Source: Rhynchopus euleeides
Taxonomy: Eukaryota > Euglenozoa > Diplonemea > Diplonemida > Diplonemidae
Direction of reading: 5' to 3'
DNA: 64,000 bases
NCBI GenBank assembly: GCA_963210315.1
Contig: OY723303.1
Location: 558,001 to 622,000, forward strand
Shown here piece by piece: positions 11,131 to 21,299 of this stretch. The translations under genes and the position numbers were made by a program. How positions within the stretch are numbered: the stretch's first letter is position 1; each line of letters begins with the position of its first letter. The notes beneath the pieces are model-generated. The model did not search any database, was not told where the DNA came from, and saw only the letters and a program-made list of their open reading frames with translations.

Positions 11131-12122
11131 GGGGGCCCTCGCTACCGAGTGAGAAAAAGTGAGAAAAAATGAGCGGAAAAACGCCCAAAAAAAGAGTGTG
11201 GGGAGTTGGGGGGTCCCTAGCCTGGGGAGCGTATTTGGACCCCGATTCTCGAAAAAGACGATCTCGGTGTGGCTCAGATCGAAGGGTTGACTCACAACAT
11301 GGCGATTTGGTGCAAATTTCAGAGAAAATCCCACGTGCTACTGCGAACGACGAGACTCGGACGTCCCTGGGGAGGGAACCCCCTGGTCCCACGCATGCAG
11401 GTGTGTGGTCCGAAGAGCCAGTGGTACGGCTGGCCGACACCACAAGTGCAGCTCGTGGCGGTCGGACACAGGAGGCCAGCAGGGGCGCAGTACCGGAGGC
11501 ACGTGCAGGGGCCCCTTGGTGGGTGGGTCAAGGCAATCAGTCACGGCGCAACGTGTTCCAGGCGGGCGAGGCTGTCATGGCGTTCGGCACTAACCTTCAC
11601 CAGGTTTTTGGTTCCCCACACGGCCGCGACACCCTCTTCGTCTAGAGTGGGTCCGCGACTCGGAGTACAGAGCCGATCCACCCGCACCGATGTCCAACAC
11701 CGCCGACTCCGGGCCACCCTCCAAATCCGCCCGTAGAGGGGCGCTGGAGGACGGCCCGGAGGTCATCGACGCGCTACCTTCACCCCCCTCGCGGTCGGCT
11801 TCATGGAGAAGCTGGTGAAGGCGATGGCGGGGGTGCGGACACCAAGGCCAATGTGGGACATCGGTGCAGGAGACGGTTCCCGCTGCACGGGGAGGCGAAG
11901 TGTATTAAGGGACAACGTCGGAGGGGCTGATCCCCGAGGCGATGGTGCGCCTGGTCAGAAGCGAGCTGAGCGGCGTGGTAGGCCCACCCCGCGCTCACGG
12001 AGGCACGGAGCAGGAAGGAGGCACGGGGGACGGCTACGACGCGAGTACAGCAGGCCGCGAAGCAGGATGGTATCCGTCGTCTACGGGTGAAGCTGCGCCG
12101 CCTCAACAGGGAGGCCCACAAC
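11131..12122. repeat. One-ended family A relative with decayed content
   Basis: Starts with the family A terminus GGGGGCCCTCGCTACC after AAA, but no matching right end with a target duplication is evident. 11180-11290 (AGAGTGTGGGGAGTTGGG, then GTATTTGGAC) is similar to the left part of the transposon at 55743. 11690-11820 could encode a short peptide and 12010-12122 a basic leucine-rich segment (RRLRVKLRRLNREAHN), but no intact gene can be defined. Confidence 0.45.
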
Positions 12123-12218
12123 GGGGGCCCTCGCCGAGTGATAAAAAGTGAGAAGTCAGCCATGTTTGGCTGAAAACTGACGACTCGTGACTCACAGTGA
12201 CTCGGCGCGAGGACCCCC
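12123..12218. mobile_element. Family A inverted-repeat element, 96 bp, TSD AAC
   Basis: Termini GGGGGCCCTCGCCGAGTGA and GACTCGGCGCGAGGACCCCC, flanked by AAC on both sides (12120-12122 and 12219-12221). The interior differs from the usual family A copy and resembles the copy at 34034 (TCAGCCA-ACATGG-TGGCTGA core). Confidence 0.85.
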
Positions 12219-12340
12219 AACGTCCCACGACGCACTGTGGTTCCGGGTTGCTATGGCCCACGCTTACCAGGACAACCGACCGGCAGGGGATGTCCTGTCA
12301 ATCCCCCCCGGGACATTGGTGTACTTGGTGGATTCCCCCC

Positions 12341-12696
12341 ACGAACGCCTTTAGTCGAGTGGCTTCGCCACGGTCAGGGAGACTTGGAATAGGGAGGAGC
12401 GCGCGCGAGGTTTTTGTTGCTGCTTGGTTGCTGTTGTTTGCTGTGTTGTTTCTCATCACTGTTGCTGCATAGTGCAGTTTCCGCCACGTGCGTTGCACGG
12501 TTGGACGGGGGCGCGACCACCACCACCCTTCATCAGGAAATCGGGTTGTGTGTGCGTTGGTGATCGGCCCCTCTCGCAGATCTTGACTAGTCAGGCTGGC
12601 CCCCCTCCCCTCTCCGGCCCTCTGGGCAAACTATTGCTTTGTTGTGCTTCTCGCGTCGCGCGAAGATACTTGCTCCACACTATTCACTAAATCTCC
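12341..12696 (+). repeat. Core copy 1, internally deleted
   Basis: Matches both ends of core copy 2 (13038-13890) but lacks 495 bp. The missing piece lies exactly between two CGGCCCCTCTCGC repeats of copy 2 (13264-13276 and 13759-13771), of which copy 1 keeps one (12565-12577). That is the footprint of a deletion between 13-bp direct repeats, removing the whole start of the coding frame. Confidence 0.88.
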
Positions 12697-13034
12697 GATT
12701 CCCCCCGATTCCCCCCAGCACATTTCCGGTCCCCCAGCACATTTCCGGACATTTCCCCCCAGTACATAGTCATACTTGGCGGATTTCCCCCGATTGCCCC
12801 CAGCGCATAGTCATGCTTGGCGGATTCCCCCCGATTCCCCCCAGAACATAGTCAGGCTTGGCGGATTTCCCCCGATTCCCCCCAGTACATTCGTGTACTT
12901 GGCGGATTCCCCCCGATTCCCCCCAGTACATTGTCGTACTTGGACGATTCCCCCCGATTTCCCCCAGTACATTGTCATACTTGGACGATTCCCCCCGATT
13001 CCCCCCAGTACATTGTCGTACTTGGACGATTCCC
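12697..13034 (+). repeat. 41-bp minisatellite array, forward orientation
   Basis: About eight units of GATTCCCCCCAGTACATTGT plus CGTACTTGG, with diverged units (GGCGGATT instead of GACGATT) on the left and cleaner units next to core copy 2. Confidence 0.95.
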
Positions 13035-13037
13035 CCT

Positions 13038-13890
13038 ACGAACGACTTTAGTCGAGTGGCTTCGCCACGGTAAGGGAGATTTAGAATAGGGAGGAGCGGC
13101 GCGCGCGAGGTTTCTGTTGCTGTTTGCTTGCTGTTTTTGCTGTGTTGTTTCTCATCACTGTTGCTGCATAGTGCAGTTTCCGCCACGTGCGTTGCACGGT
13201 TGGACGGGGGCGCGACCACCACCACCCTTCATCAGGACATCGGGTTGTGTGTGCGTTGGTGCTCGGCCCCTCTCGCCTTTTAAACACCCGCACACACACA
13301 CAACAATGACAGAGTGCAAGACTCTGGCCGAGCTGGAGGCGCACCTGGAGGGGGGGAAAGGGCAGTCGTACGACTGGTCCCCCCCGACCGCGCAGCTCGC
13401 GGCGGTGAACGTCGACGTGGTGCAGGCGGGCCTCGTCCGGCAGAAGGTGCCGTACCCCGCCCTCCTCGGCACCCTGAGGAGCTTGCTCGCGGAGGCTGCG
13501 ACGAAGAACATCGCGCAGGACCGCATCCTCCCGTCGGCCCTGGACGCGCTCGTCCAGGGGGTCGGCGACTGGTCGGGGATCGCGCTGGTGAGGCTGCTGG
13601 CGACGGTGCAGCTGTGCACGGGGCGGCTGGGGCAGGTGGAGTCGGTGGCGCGCCTCCGCGGGGAGTCCACGGCCCCGGTGGCCTCCTCCTCGGTGGCCCC
13701 CCAGCAGCCGGCGGCGGGTGGGGGCATGGGCGAGGTGATCGCCCTGATGCACCAGCAGCGGCCCCTCTCGCAGATCTTGACTAGGCAGGCTGTCCCCCCT
13801 CCCCTCTCCGGCCCTCTGGGCAAATTATTGCTTTGTTGTGCTTCTCGCGTCGCGCGAAGATACTTGCTCCGCACTATTCACTAAATCTCC
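13038..13890 (+). repeat. Core copy 2, full length
   Basis: Starts ACGAACGACTTTAGTCGAG and ends CACTATTCACTAAATCTCC, both shared with copy 1. Contains the 192-aa frame. A short CACACACACA leader precedes its ATG. Confidence 0.85.
13306..13884 (+). CDS. Hypothetical 192-aa protein of the minisatellite-bounded unit
   Basis: ATG at 13306 follows a CA-rich leader. Residues 1-110 look like a compact mostly helical domain (TLAELEAHLEGG, LLGTLRSLLAEAATKNI, LDALVQGVGDWSGIALVRLL). Then comes an Ala/Ser/Pro linker, a GEVIALMHQQRPL segment, and a basic C-terminal tail (KLLLCCASRVARRYLLRTI) read from the shared core end. Codon use is strongly G/C at third positions, as in the host genes, which supports real coding. 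No family recognised. Because it sits between core ends that exist separately as copy 1, it is probably the protein of the element rather than a host gene. Whether translation really continues into the last ~35 residues is uncertain. Confidence 0.5.
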   Translation: MTECKTLAELEAHLEGGKGQSYDWSPPTAQLAAVNVDVVQAGLVRQKVPYPALLGTLRSLLAEAATKNIAQDRILPSALDALVQGVGDWSGIALVRLLATVQLCTGRLGQVESVARLRGESTAPVASSSVAPQQPAAGGGMGEVIALMHQQRPLSQILTRQAVPPPLSGPLGKLLLCCASRVARRYLLRTIH

Positions 13891-13946
13891 CGATTCCCCC
13901 CAGTACACAGTCATACTTGGCGGATTTCCCCCAATTCCCCCCAGCA

Positions 13947-15385
13947 CGGGGGAATCCGCTAAGTACGACTATGTACTGGGGGGAATCGGGGGGAATCGTC
14001 CAAGTATGACAATGTACTGGGGGGAATCGGGGGGAATCGTCCAAGTACGACAATGTACTGGGGGGAATCGGGGGGAATCGTCCAAGTATGACAATGTACT
14101 GGGGGGAATCGGGGGGAATCGTCCAAGTATGACAATGTACTGGGGGGAATCGGGGGGAATCGTCCAAGTACGACAATGTACTGGGGGGAATCGGGGGGAA
14201 TCGTCCAAGTATGACAATGTACTGGGGGGAATCGGGGGGAATCGTCCAAGTATGACAATGTACTGGGGGGAATCGGGGGGAATCGTCCAAGTACGACACT
14301 GTACTGGGGGGAATCGGGGGGAATCGTCCAAGTACGACAATGTACTGGGGGGAATCGGGGGGAATCGTCCAAGTATGACAATGTACTGGGGGAAATCGGG
14401 GGGAATCGTCCAAGTACGACAATGTACTGGGGGGAATCGGGGGGAATCGTCCAAGTATAACAATGTACTGGGGGGAATCGGGGGGAATCGTCCAAGTATG
14501 ACAATGTACTGGGGGGAATCGGGGGGAATCGTCCAAGTATGACAATGTACTGGGGGGAATCGGGGGGAATCGTCCAAGTACGACAATGTACTGGGGGGAA
14601 TCGGGGGGAATCGTCCAAGTACGACAATGTACTGGGGGGAATCGGGGGGAATCGTCCAAGTACGACACTGTACTGGGGGGAATCGGGGGGAATCGTCCAA
14701 GTACGACAATGTACTGGGGGGAATCGGGGGGAATCGTCCAAGTATGACAATGTACTGGGGGAAATCGGGGGGAATCGTCCAAGTACGACAATGTACTGGG
14801 GGGAATCGGGGGGAATCGTCCAAGTATAACAATGTACTGGGGGGAATCGGGGGGAATCGTCCAAGTATGACAATGTACTGGGGGGAATCGGGGGGAATCG
14901 TCCAAGTACGACAATGTACTGGGGGGAATCGGGGGGAATCGTCCAAGTACGACAATGTACTGGGGGGAATCGGGGGGAATCGTCCAAGTACGACAATGTA
15001 CTGGGGGAAATCGGGGGGAATCGTCCAAGTACGACAATGTACTGGGGGGAATCGGGGGGAATCGTCCAAGTACGACAATGTACTGGGGGGAATCGGGGGG
15101 AATCGTCCAAGTATGACAATGTACTGGGGGAAATCGGGGGGAATCGTCCAAGTACGACACTGTACTGGGGGGAATCGGGGGGAATCGTCCAAGTACGACA
15201 ATGTACTGGGGGAAATCGGGGGGAATCGTCCAAGTATGACAATGTACTGGGGGGAATCGGGGGGAATCGTCCAAGTACGACAATGTACTGGGGGGAATCG
15301 GGGGGAATCGTCCAAGTACGACAGTGTACTGGGGGGAATCGGGGGGAATCAACCAAGTACACTAATTTGCTGGGGGGAATCGGGG
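13947..15385 (-). repeat. 41-bp minisatellite array, inverted orientation, ~35 units
   Basis: Tandem units of GGGGGGAATCGTCCAAGTAC plus GACAATGTACTGGGGGGAATC with few point variants. Orientation flips relative to the left array at about 13946. Marker variants (GACACTG, GTATAAC) recur exactly 369 bp apart (14295/14664 and 14456/14825), showing a nine-unit higher-order duplication. Two G6 runs per unit make it rich in G-quadruplex potential. The frames open through it are an artefact of a repeat free of stop codons. Confidence 0.97.
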
Positions 15386-16003
15386 AGTGCCCCTACAGGA
15401 GGTGGGGACCACTGTGAGTCACTACGAGTCACTACGAGTCACGTGACTGGTAGCGAGGCCGGTCTGGACCTCTGGGTGGAATTTTCTCATATTGTGCCAA
15501 GTCCCCACCCGGAGTTCCAGACCGGCCTCGCTACCAGTCAAGTGACTCGTAGTGACTCGTAGTCAGCCAAAAACCTGAAAATTCACCCTTCTCCCCAGGC
15601 CAGCCAAAAAAGCCCCCTGACTCACTGACGAGCCGTGACGACCCGTGACTGGTAGCGAGGGCCCCCAAAAAGGGGATTAGGGAACACATGGCACGTGCAA
15701 GGTACCTGGGCAGCGCCTGTGGAGGTGAGGAGCTTGGTGCGTTACTGTTAGTTCCTATTAAACGGCATCACGGTAGTCGAGACACAAGGATATGTTTTCA
15801 GCGGAACATGCCCTGTATCAGTTCTAACCATGACCATTGTTGGTTTGACCATGTTGAGACGTGGTCGTTTGTGTGTTGCTTGCTTTGTTGGTATTTTTGT
15901 GTGGTGTCGACGACGCAAGCCAGACCAAGATCTGTCCCAATGGCGACCTCCGCTTCCTGCAAGTTGAATTGAGGGGAAAACCTACTTTCAGAATTTTGAC
16001 AAA
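15386..16003. other. Partial family A ends and unassigned DNA
   Basis: 15436-15545 holds two facing TIR-like segments (GACTGGTAGCGAGGCC and GGCCTCGCTACCAGTC) around a non-repeat core, and 15645-15666 holds another right end (CTGGTAGCGAGGGCCCCC). These are fragments or fused copies. No gene seen in 15670-16003. Confidence 0.6.
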
Positions 16004-16223
16004 GGGGGTCTTTGCTGGTCGACAAACTTCGACAAACTTCGTCAGTTTTCAGCCAATTCAACTGGAAATGCACTCAAATGCACTGACGACCACCCCGTAG
16101 CGAAGACCCCCTTTGGGGGTCTTCGCTACGGGGTGGTCGTCAGTGCATTTGAGTGCATTTCCAGTTGAATTGGCTGAAAACTGACGAAGATTGGCGAAGG
16201 ATAACGACCAGCGAAGACCCCCC
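16004..16223. mobile_element. Head-to-head pair of family B elements
   Basis: Two ~108-bp copies, 16004-16111 and 16115-16223, are inverted relative to each other and separated by TTT. The outer flanks are AAA on both sides. Ends are GGGGGTCTTTGCTGG and its partner GTAGCGAAGACCCCC. The pair forms an almost perfect 220-bp palindrome. No coding capacity. Confidence 0.9.
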
Positions 16224-17590
16224 AAAGAATCGCCCTTTTGACACCCCTTGAACCCAGCAAACGGTATCGCACCACAGTACACTACTTCTGAAGAAAGTAT
16301 GGCCCATGCCATGGGGTAAACATGTGGCCTCCCAATTTCACATGGTGTTTTTCGCGAGCAGAGTTTGTCACGGGAGGGGGGAGGGGGGAGGGAAGCCCCT
16401 TGGGCTGCTCTCTGCTGATGTGAAAAGATGCCGCCCCATGTGGTAGCAAATCACACAGATTTTCTTCAAACCTTTTTAAAGAGGCCTTCACTCCAAAGAG
16501 AAGAACCGGCGCGCTTTCAATTTGGTGCAATATTCCTCTTGAAGTTGTGCTAACAACGCAGGATTTGCTGTGCAGATCATGCAGGACTACACCACACCCG
16601 CAGCAGGTGTGTGGAGCGTTGTCGCGACGAGAATACCCGCTGGTTCTTCTCTCCCCTTTCTGATTTGCAGAGGTACAGTTTCCGAGTATTAGGAAGAATC
16701 GCCGCAACTTGTTCATATCCCCCCGAAAACTTGCGAAGGCCTCTAAAAAAAGTTCTTTTGTTTTCCATTTGTCTTTATTTCTGCATTCGTGGAGCTGGCG
16801 AGGGCGGGGTGCCGCCCCACACCCGCCCCCCAAGGACTCCTGTCTCGTCTCCTTTTCTGAGGGGAAGCGGGCCGCGGGGATGGGGGTTCTCGGTGAGGCT
16901 GTCTGCATCACTGCTGACACAGTTTGGCATGATTCAAGCCACACACCCCACCCCCTCCTCCCCATGAAAGTAATCCTTCGAGATGCGCCGAGCAAGCTCG
17001 AAAGCCATGCGTAAGTATAAATCTGCAACCCCACCTGCCGAATGGATTGCCGATTCGCGAAGTACACCCTGAGGGGGAGAGGGGGGGGGGGGGTGGATGG
17101 GTGATTACCCCAGAGGGAGGGGGGGTTGCCCGTTTTTTTGTACAAACGGGGCAAAAGTATACAAGCATGTTCCTTGAACTTCCTTTGGGGAGGGGGAGAG
17201 GGGGGGGGGGTGTTTCGGACGGGCCGAATTTGTTTTTGCGCACCTGCGTAGGGGTGTACGTGCGCTGGCAACAGTCTTTTTTTCTTTTTACCGTGACCTG
17301 AGACAGGTCACGAAAATCGTACTCCTTTCGCTTTATTATAGACACCCTGTCCAGCAACTGTGGGAGAACAGTTCCGGACTACTTTTTGTTGAGCGCACAC
17401 TTGCTGTCTCAAGGCTGTGTTGAGGCCCTGTGAAGTGGCATGAGGTGCTAATCCAAAGCTTCAGTCGTACGATTTCCTTCGTTACTTCGCGACTTCGCTA
17501 CGCTTCGTCGCTCGTAACTAGTAACAAAAAAAATATTCTTGTCCGAAGCGACCGACGCAACGTAGAAGTCGCGACTACTTCCAAACAAGG
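16224..17590. other. Unassigned repeat-rich DNA
   Basis: No gene accepted. 17215-17400 is a second copy of the dispersed repeat seen at 9100-9265 (GTGACCTGAGAC, CACCCTGTCCAGCAACTGTG). 17080-17095 and 17195-17215 are G-runs. 17460-17540 is a short AT-richer stretch with CGTTACTTCG repeats. Confidence 0.5.
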
Positions 17591-17596
17591 GCATCT

Positions 17597-17740
17597 CAAG
17601 GGTATCGATATTGCTGCAAAAGATGCAGCTCAGGATATACGCACTTGACAGAAACCGAGAGAGGTGGGAGCGGGAGTGGGTAAAGATGCAAAACAGGGCG
17701 GACGTTGGCACTGTTAAGAATCCCGCAACGCCCAACAACA
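17597..17740. repeat. Dispersed repeat, also at 35115-35255
   Basis: About 140 bp (ATTGCTGCAAAAGATGCAGC through GTTAAGAATCCCGCAACGCC) nearly identical to 35115-35255. Type unknown. Confidence 0.85.
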
Positions 17741-17846
17741 GCCATCCGGTTAAGTAGTAGTGCCCATTTTCGGGTTCCGGGACAAATTTACTGGGGTAAT
17801 CAGGCTGGGGAAAAAAACAACAAATCACAACAAATCACACCCGATC

Positions 17847-18392
17847 GTCAGCTGATTGAGGGTGTGATATGAGGGTTCTATCCAACAAGGATATCAAGGC
17901 GGCACTTTCAAAGTCCTGCCAAGGACAGCGCCACGTGGGTGTGTGCTTCTGATATATGGTATGTCATCATGTGAACCCTCCCCAGCGTGTGCCAACATCC
18001 CTGACACGCTCACGAAAAGCATGACACGGAGAAAACAGGTGCCGAAACAACCTGCCGAGCACACGGGTGGTGCCACGTTGATCCACGCAGCGATCTCCCA
18101 TGACAGGAAGCCTTGTCGCCACGGCAGAGTCGCCGCAGACTGTGGGAGAGGTGTCGCCAGTCACCTTGAGGTTGCAGTGTGTCATCAGGCTAAGACCCGT
18201 GCCCTCTTCACCTCCCCTGTTAGGTTGCTCCCATATCGTTGCCTGCTTTGGGGCCTGAAGGACATAGGGGTCCAGCAGGCACTTGAGCATCGCAAGGCAT
18301 GAGTGGCTGTTTCAAACTCCTGGTGCAAGCACCCGTCATGGTCTGGGGAAGCCCTCCCAGGTAGTTTAACGTCTTGCCCAGGACACCCGATC
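17847..18392. mobile_element. Insertion in left TIR, 10-bp duplication ACACCCGATC
   Basis: ACACCCGATC occurs at 17837-17846 and again at 18383-18392. The right TIR of the host element reads straight through this motif, so the ~536 bp between are an insertion that duplicated its target. The insert has no obvious terminal inverted repeats or poly-A and no convincing gene. Type unknown. Confidence 0.7.
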
Positions 18393-18486
18393 ACAACAGA
18401 TCACAACAAATCACAAGGCAAATGTTGTGATTTGTTGTGATTTTTTTCGATTTGTTGCGGCCAGTTGTGTGGAGCTCGAGGCGAAG

Positions 18487-21105
18487 ATGCGGCGCTCTGG
18501 ACCCCTCGTGCACCCCTGGACGGCTGCTCTCTCCTGGCCAGCAGAGACTTTTGACTTCGACGTATCCAGTATCCCAGAGAAGCCAGCAGCGCGGCTGTGG
18601 CCGTATAGCGCTGCGTCTCTCAGGGCGATACTTGCGTGGCTCGCAGCGCTCCAATGGACGAAGCAAGGCACGGTGTCGAACATCGAGCTCGCCCTTGACT
18701 TCGAGGTCTTCACAGGGAAGGCGTTACAGCCCTCGGAGCGCTCGGCACGAACCTCCAACCCCGCGATGGCCGAGCGTGGCAACCTCCTCTGGACGATGAT
18801 GGGCTGCCTGAAGAGGCTATGCGACCAGCTAAGCCTTCCTACCCCGTGGCCTGCGCGACGCGAGGACCGGGTCGGCTCCCTCTGCTCGGTAGGCGCTGGA
18901 GAGGTCTGGGGCGGGATGACACCTCGGCCCGTGTTCGCAGGTGGGGCAGAGACGATCACGGCGTTAGAGGCGAGTGCAGAACAGGCATGTGCGGCCGCAG
19001 GCGTCGATGCAGACGGCAATATCGTGAGGTGGGGAACAAACGTGTTCCCAGACTACACTGGGATCCCCCGGACCACGCGAGCCTCACAATGGGATGGGCC
19101 ACGCCCGCCCCCGCCGCGCAGCGCTATACCTGTACCAGTGCCGCGGTCGCTCGCGAGCACGTCTCTGGGCCCCCGGAAAGTGTGCAACGCGCATTCGAAA
19201 CCGAAATGCGACGAGTGCGATACCGCCAAGCGGAATTACGCACTGACGATAGCTGCGTGTTGCCGCGTCCACCACCACCACGCGGACGGCCTGAAGGTGA
19301 TGTGCTGTGAGACACACCACATGACGCGGTGCGGCACCTGCGCCAATGTGAAGACATGCTGCGCGGCCGGCCACCATGGGCGCGCCCCCAGGGTCGACCA
19401 AGTTGCGAGCACGGATGACGACAGCAGCAGCTGCGATGACGATTCTGACAGCGAGGGAGAGGAGGGCAGCTCTGGTGCCACTGAGCATGATGGAGACGAC
19501 GCTGATGATGCGGGCTCCACCAGCGAGGAAGTCCCTCCCTCGTCTGTGATGGATAGCGACACGACGGCTGCGGCTGCGGTAAAACGCACCGCCATCGTTC
19601 TGGACGCCTCCGACGAGGACTCGATGGGGCAGGATGCCGTGAAACGCACCGCCATTTGTTTAGATCACTCTGACGAGGGCCCGTCCCTCTGGGGGGCTGG
19701 GATAGTGTGTGTGCGACAGCCAGAGTGGGACATGTGTGCGTCTCTTCTTCTTCTTTGGCCGGGCGTGATTGAGCATTTGGCTCTTCACTGCCCCGACGAT
19801 CAGCCCAGTGAGGGCGAGTTGGGTTCTTCTGCGGAGTCATCTGCGCTGACCCCACGCGAATTTCCTGGTTTTCTTTTCTCGCCTTCCCCTCGAATGAATA
19901 CCCCTGCTTCCCCTACCCCGCGTAAGATGTGTGCAGAGCACGTTACGCTTGATGCGGATGAATCGTCGGGCTCCCAGCCTGATGATGCTCGTCTCGCTCC
20001 ACCAGCAGATACAGCACCGCTTCCGGCGCCCTCTCCGGCTCCGGAGCTCGTGCTGCACACAGACCTGCTGGACGGGCTACAGACCCCGCAGACGGGCTCG
20101 CCGCCCCTCCCAGAGAGCGCCACGCAACGGAGATCTCCGAGCCCTTACGTGGGGCGCCGCCTTCCTTTCTCTCCCTCTCTCCCCTCTGAGTCCTCGGTAC
20201 CCCGCGCGCAGAAGCGGGTAGCACCCATACAGGAGACAGGCGCATCTGCCCTGGGGCAACGCTCCTTTAACAACAGAAGAGTAGAACCTCAACCCCCCGT
20301 GTCCCCTGGTTCACCGATTTCAGCGTCAAGCCTTCGGCCTGACGAGGATAGTATCATGCCCCCATCAGAACTTGCTTCCCCCCTTCCTCTCTCGCCTGCA
20401 CCTTCCCTTGTTGTGGATGACTCGCCGGGCTTTCAGCCCGTCGACACTCGGCTTAGTCCCCCATCAGACACTGTGTCACCCTCACCACCCTCTCCATGTC
20501 AGGAGCCCCTAGTGCCTTTAGACCCTGCAACCCCCTCTCTTCCCGACTGGCAGGCAGAAACGCCGTCTCACCAGGGGAGCGACACGCTCTCCCACGAGTG
20601 CACGTCGCCGAGCCCTTGCGTGGGGCGTCGACTTCCTTTCTCCCCTTCCTCCCCTTCTGAGTCCTCGGTTCCCCGCGCGCAGAAACGTGTAGCGCACATG
20701 CGGGAGGCAGACGAATCTGCCCTAGAGCGATGCTCGTTTCATAACAACAGAGCAGGTTTTCCTTCCTCCCGCACGATCATCAGCACAGCTAGATCAGGCG
20801 TGCCTTCCCCTTTCCCACGGGCCTCACAAGCCTTGCGCTTCTTGGAGCGCAAGACACGTGCTGTCCGTCCTTCTCGTTCACGTTTCCTCCAGAAGCGGGT
20901 GTTGCGTGCGGTTCCGAAGCGCACCCGCTGCATCCCCTCTCCCACCATCTTTCGTTCGGCGGCTATTCCGCGCTCTTTTCAACGCGTCGTCGCGAAGATT
21001 GCGCCTCAGTATCAGCAGGCGCAATCTCCGGCTTCCAGTGTGTGTGTGTCCCCCCTCCTTTACAGCGCAACGAGGAGGAGAGCGAAACCGTGTGGTGTCA
21101 CGTAG
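18487..21105 (+). CDS. 872-aa Cys/His-rich, acidic and basic element protein
   Basis: The first ATG after the left terminus is at 18487. An N-terminal ~190-residue globular region contains IELALDFEVFTGK. Residues about 231-300 form a Cys/His cluster (KCDECDTAKR, CCRVHHHH, CCETHHMTRCGTC, CCAAGHH), probably binding zinc. Residues 308-352 are very acidic. Two copies of AVKRTAI[VC]LD[AH]SDE at 365-398 look like SUMO-interaction motifs. A ~110-residue unit containing VGRRLPFSPS and SSVPRAQKRVA is present twice (about 492-598 and 645-758). The last ~110 residues are Arg-rich. It lies within the 3.9-kb element and is probably its own protein. The N-terminal part vaguely recalls C-terminal regions of reverse-transcriptase polyproteins, but I cannot support that. 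Confidence 0.6.
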   Translation: MRRSGPLVHPWTAALSWPAETFDFDVSSIPEKPAARLWPYSAASLRAILAWLAALQWTKQGTVSNIELALDFEVFTGKALQPSERSARTSNPAMAERGNLLWTMMGCLKRLCDQLSLPTPWPARREDRVGSLCSVGAGEVWGGMTPRPVFAGGAETITALEASAEQACAAAGVDADGNIVRWGTNVFPDYTGIPRTTRASQWDGPRPPPPRSAIPVPVPRSLASTSLGPRKVCNAHSKPKCDECDTAKRNYALTIAACCRVHHHHADGLKVMCCETHHMTRCGTCANVKTCCAAGHHGRAPRVDQVASTDDDSSSCDDDSDSEGEEGSSGATEHDGDDADDAGSTSEEVPPSSVMDSDTTAAAAVKRTAIVLDASDEDSMGQDAVKRTAICLDHSDEGPSLWGAGIVCVRQPEWDMCASLLLLWPGVIEHLALHCPDDQPSEGELGSSAESSALTPREFPGFLFSPSPRMNTPASPTPRKMCAEHVTLDADESSGSQPDDARLAPPADTAPLPAPSPAPELVLHTDLLDGLQTPQTGSPPLPESATQRRSPSPYVGRRLPFSPSLPSESSVPRAQKRVAPIQETGASALGQRSFNNRRVEPQPPVSPGSPISASSLRPDEDSIMPPSELASPLPLSPAPSLVVDDSPGFQPVDTRLSPPSDTVSPSPPSPCQEPLVPLDPATPSLPDWQAETPSHQGSDTLSHECTSPSPCVGRRLPFSPSSPSESSVPRAQKRVAHMREADESALERCSFHNNRAGFPSSRTIISTARSGVPSPFPRASQALRFLERKTRAVRPSRSRFLQKRVLRAVPKRTRCIPSPTIFRSAAIPRSFQRVVAKIAPQYQQAQSPASSVCVSPLLYSATRRRAKPCGVT

Positions 21106-21178
21106 AGCAAGAGTAGGATAGCGGGCCCGGTTCCTCACGGTATGGTCCTTCGGGGCCAGGCTGCGATGCCAGCACGCT

Positions 21179-21287
21179 GGGGGCCCTCGCTACCAGTCAC
21201 TGCTCGTCACAGCTCGTCAGTCAGTGAGGGGAAGTGGGCTGGAGCTCACTTTTTCTCACTCAGTCACACTTGGTAGCGAAGGCCCCC
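21179..21287. mobile_element. Family A inverted-repeat element, 109 bp, TSD GCT
   Basis: GGGGGCCCTCGCTACCAG to CTTGGTAGCGAAGGCCCCC, flanked by GCT on both sides (21176-21178, 21288-21290). Nested in the 3.9-kb element downstream of its gene. Confidence 0.93.
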
Positions 21288-21299
21288 GCTAACCCAAAT

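Larger units (their letters stand above)
12290..15385. other. Minisatellite-bounded locus with two core copies
   Basis: Two related core segments (12341-12696 and 13038-13890) sit between arrays of a 41-bp repeat. Arrays left of the second core point one way and the long right-hand array points the other way. The outermost units on both sides share the same variant (GGGGGGAATC[CA]ACCAAGTACAC), so the two borders are inverted copies of each other. This looks like one satellite-bounded mobile or amplifying unit; its class is unknown to me. Confidence 0.6.

Noticed and set aside
13874-15362. Very long open frames in several phases on both strands through the 41-bp array
   Set aside because: 41 is not a multiple of 3 and the unit lacks stop codons in these phases, so all frames are the same repeat read in different phase. 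No start context or domain.
12697-15385. CRISPR array
   Set aside because: The 41-bp repeats are head to tail without unique spacers, in eukaryotic DNA.
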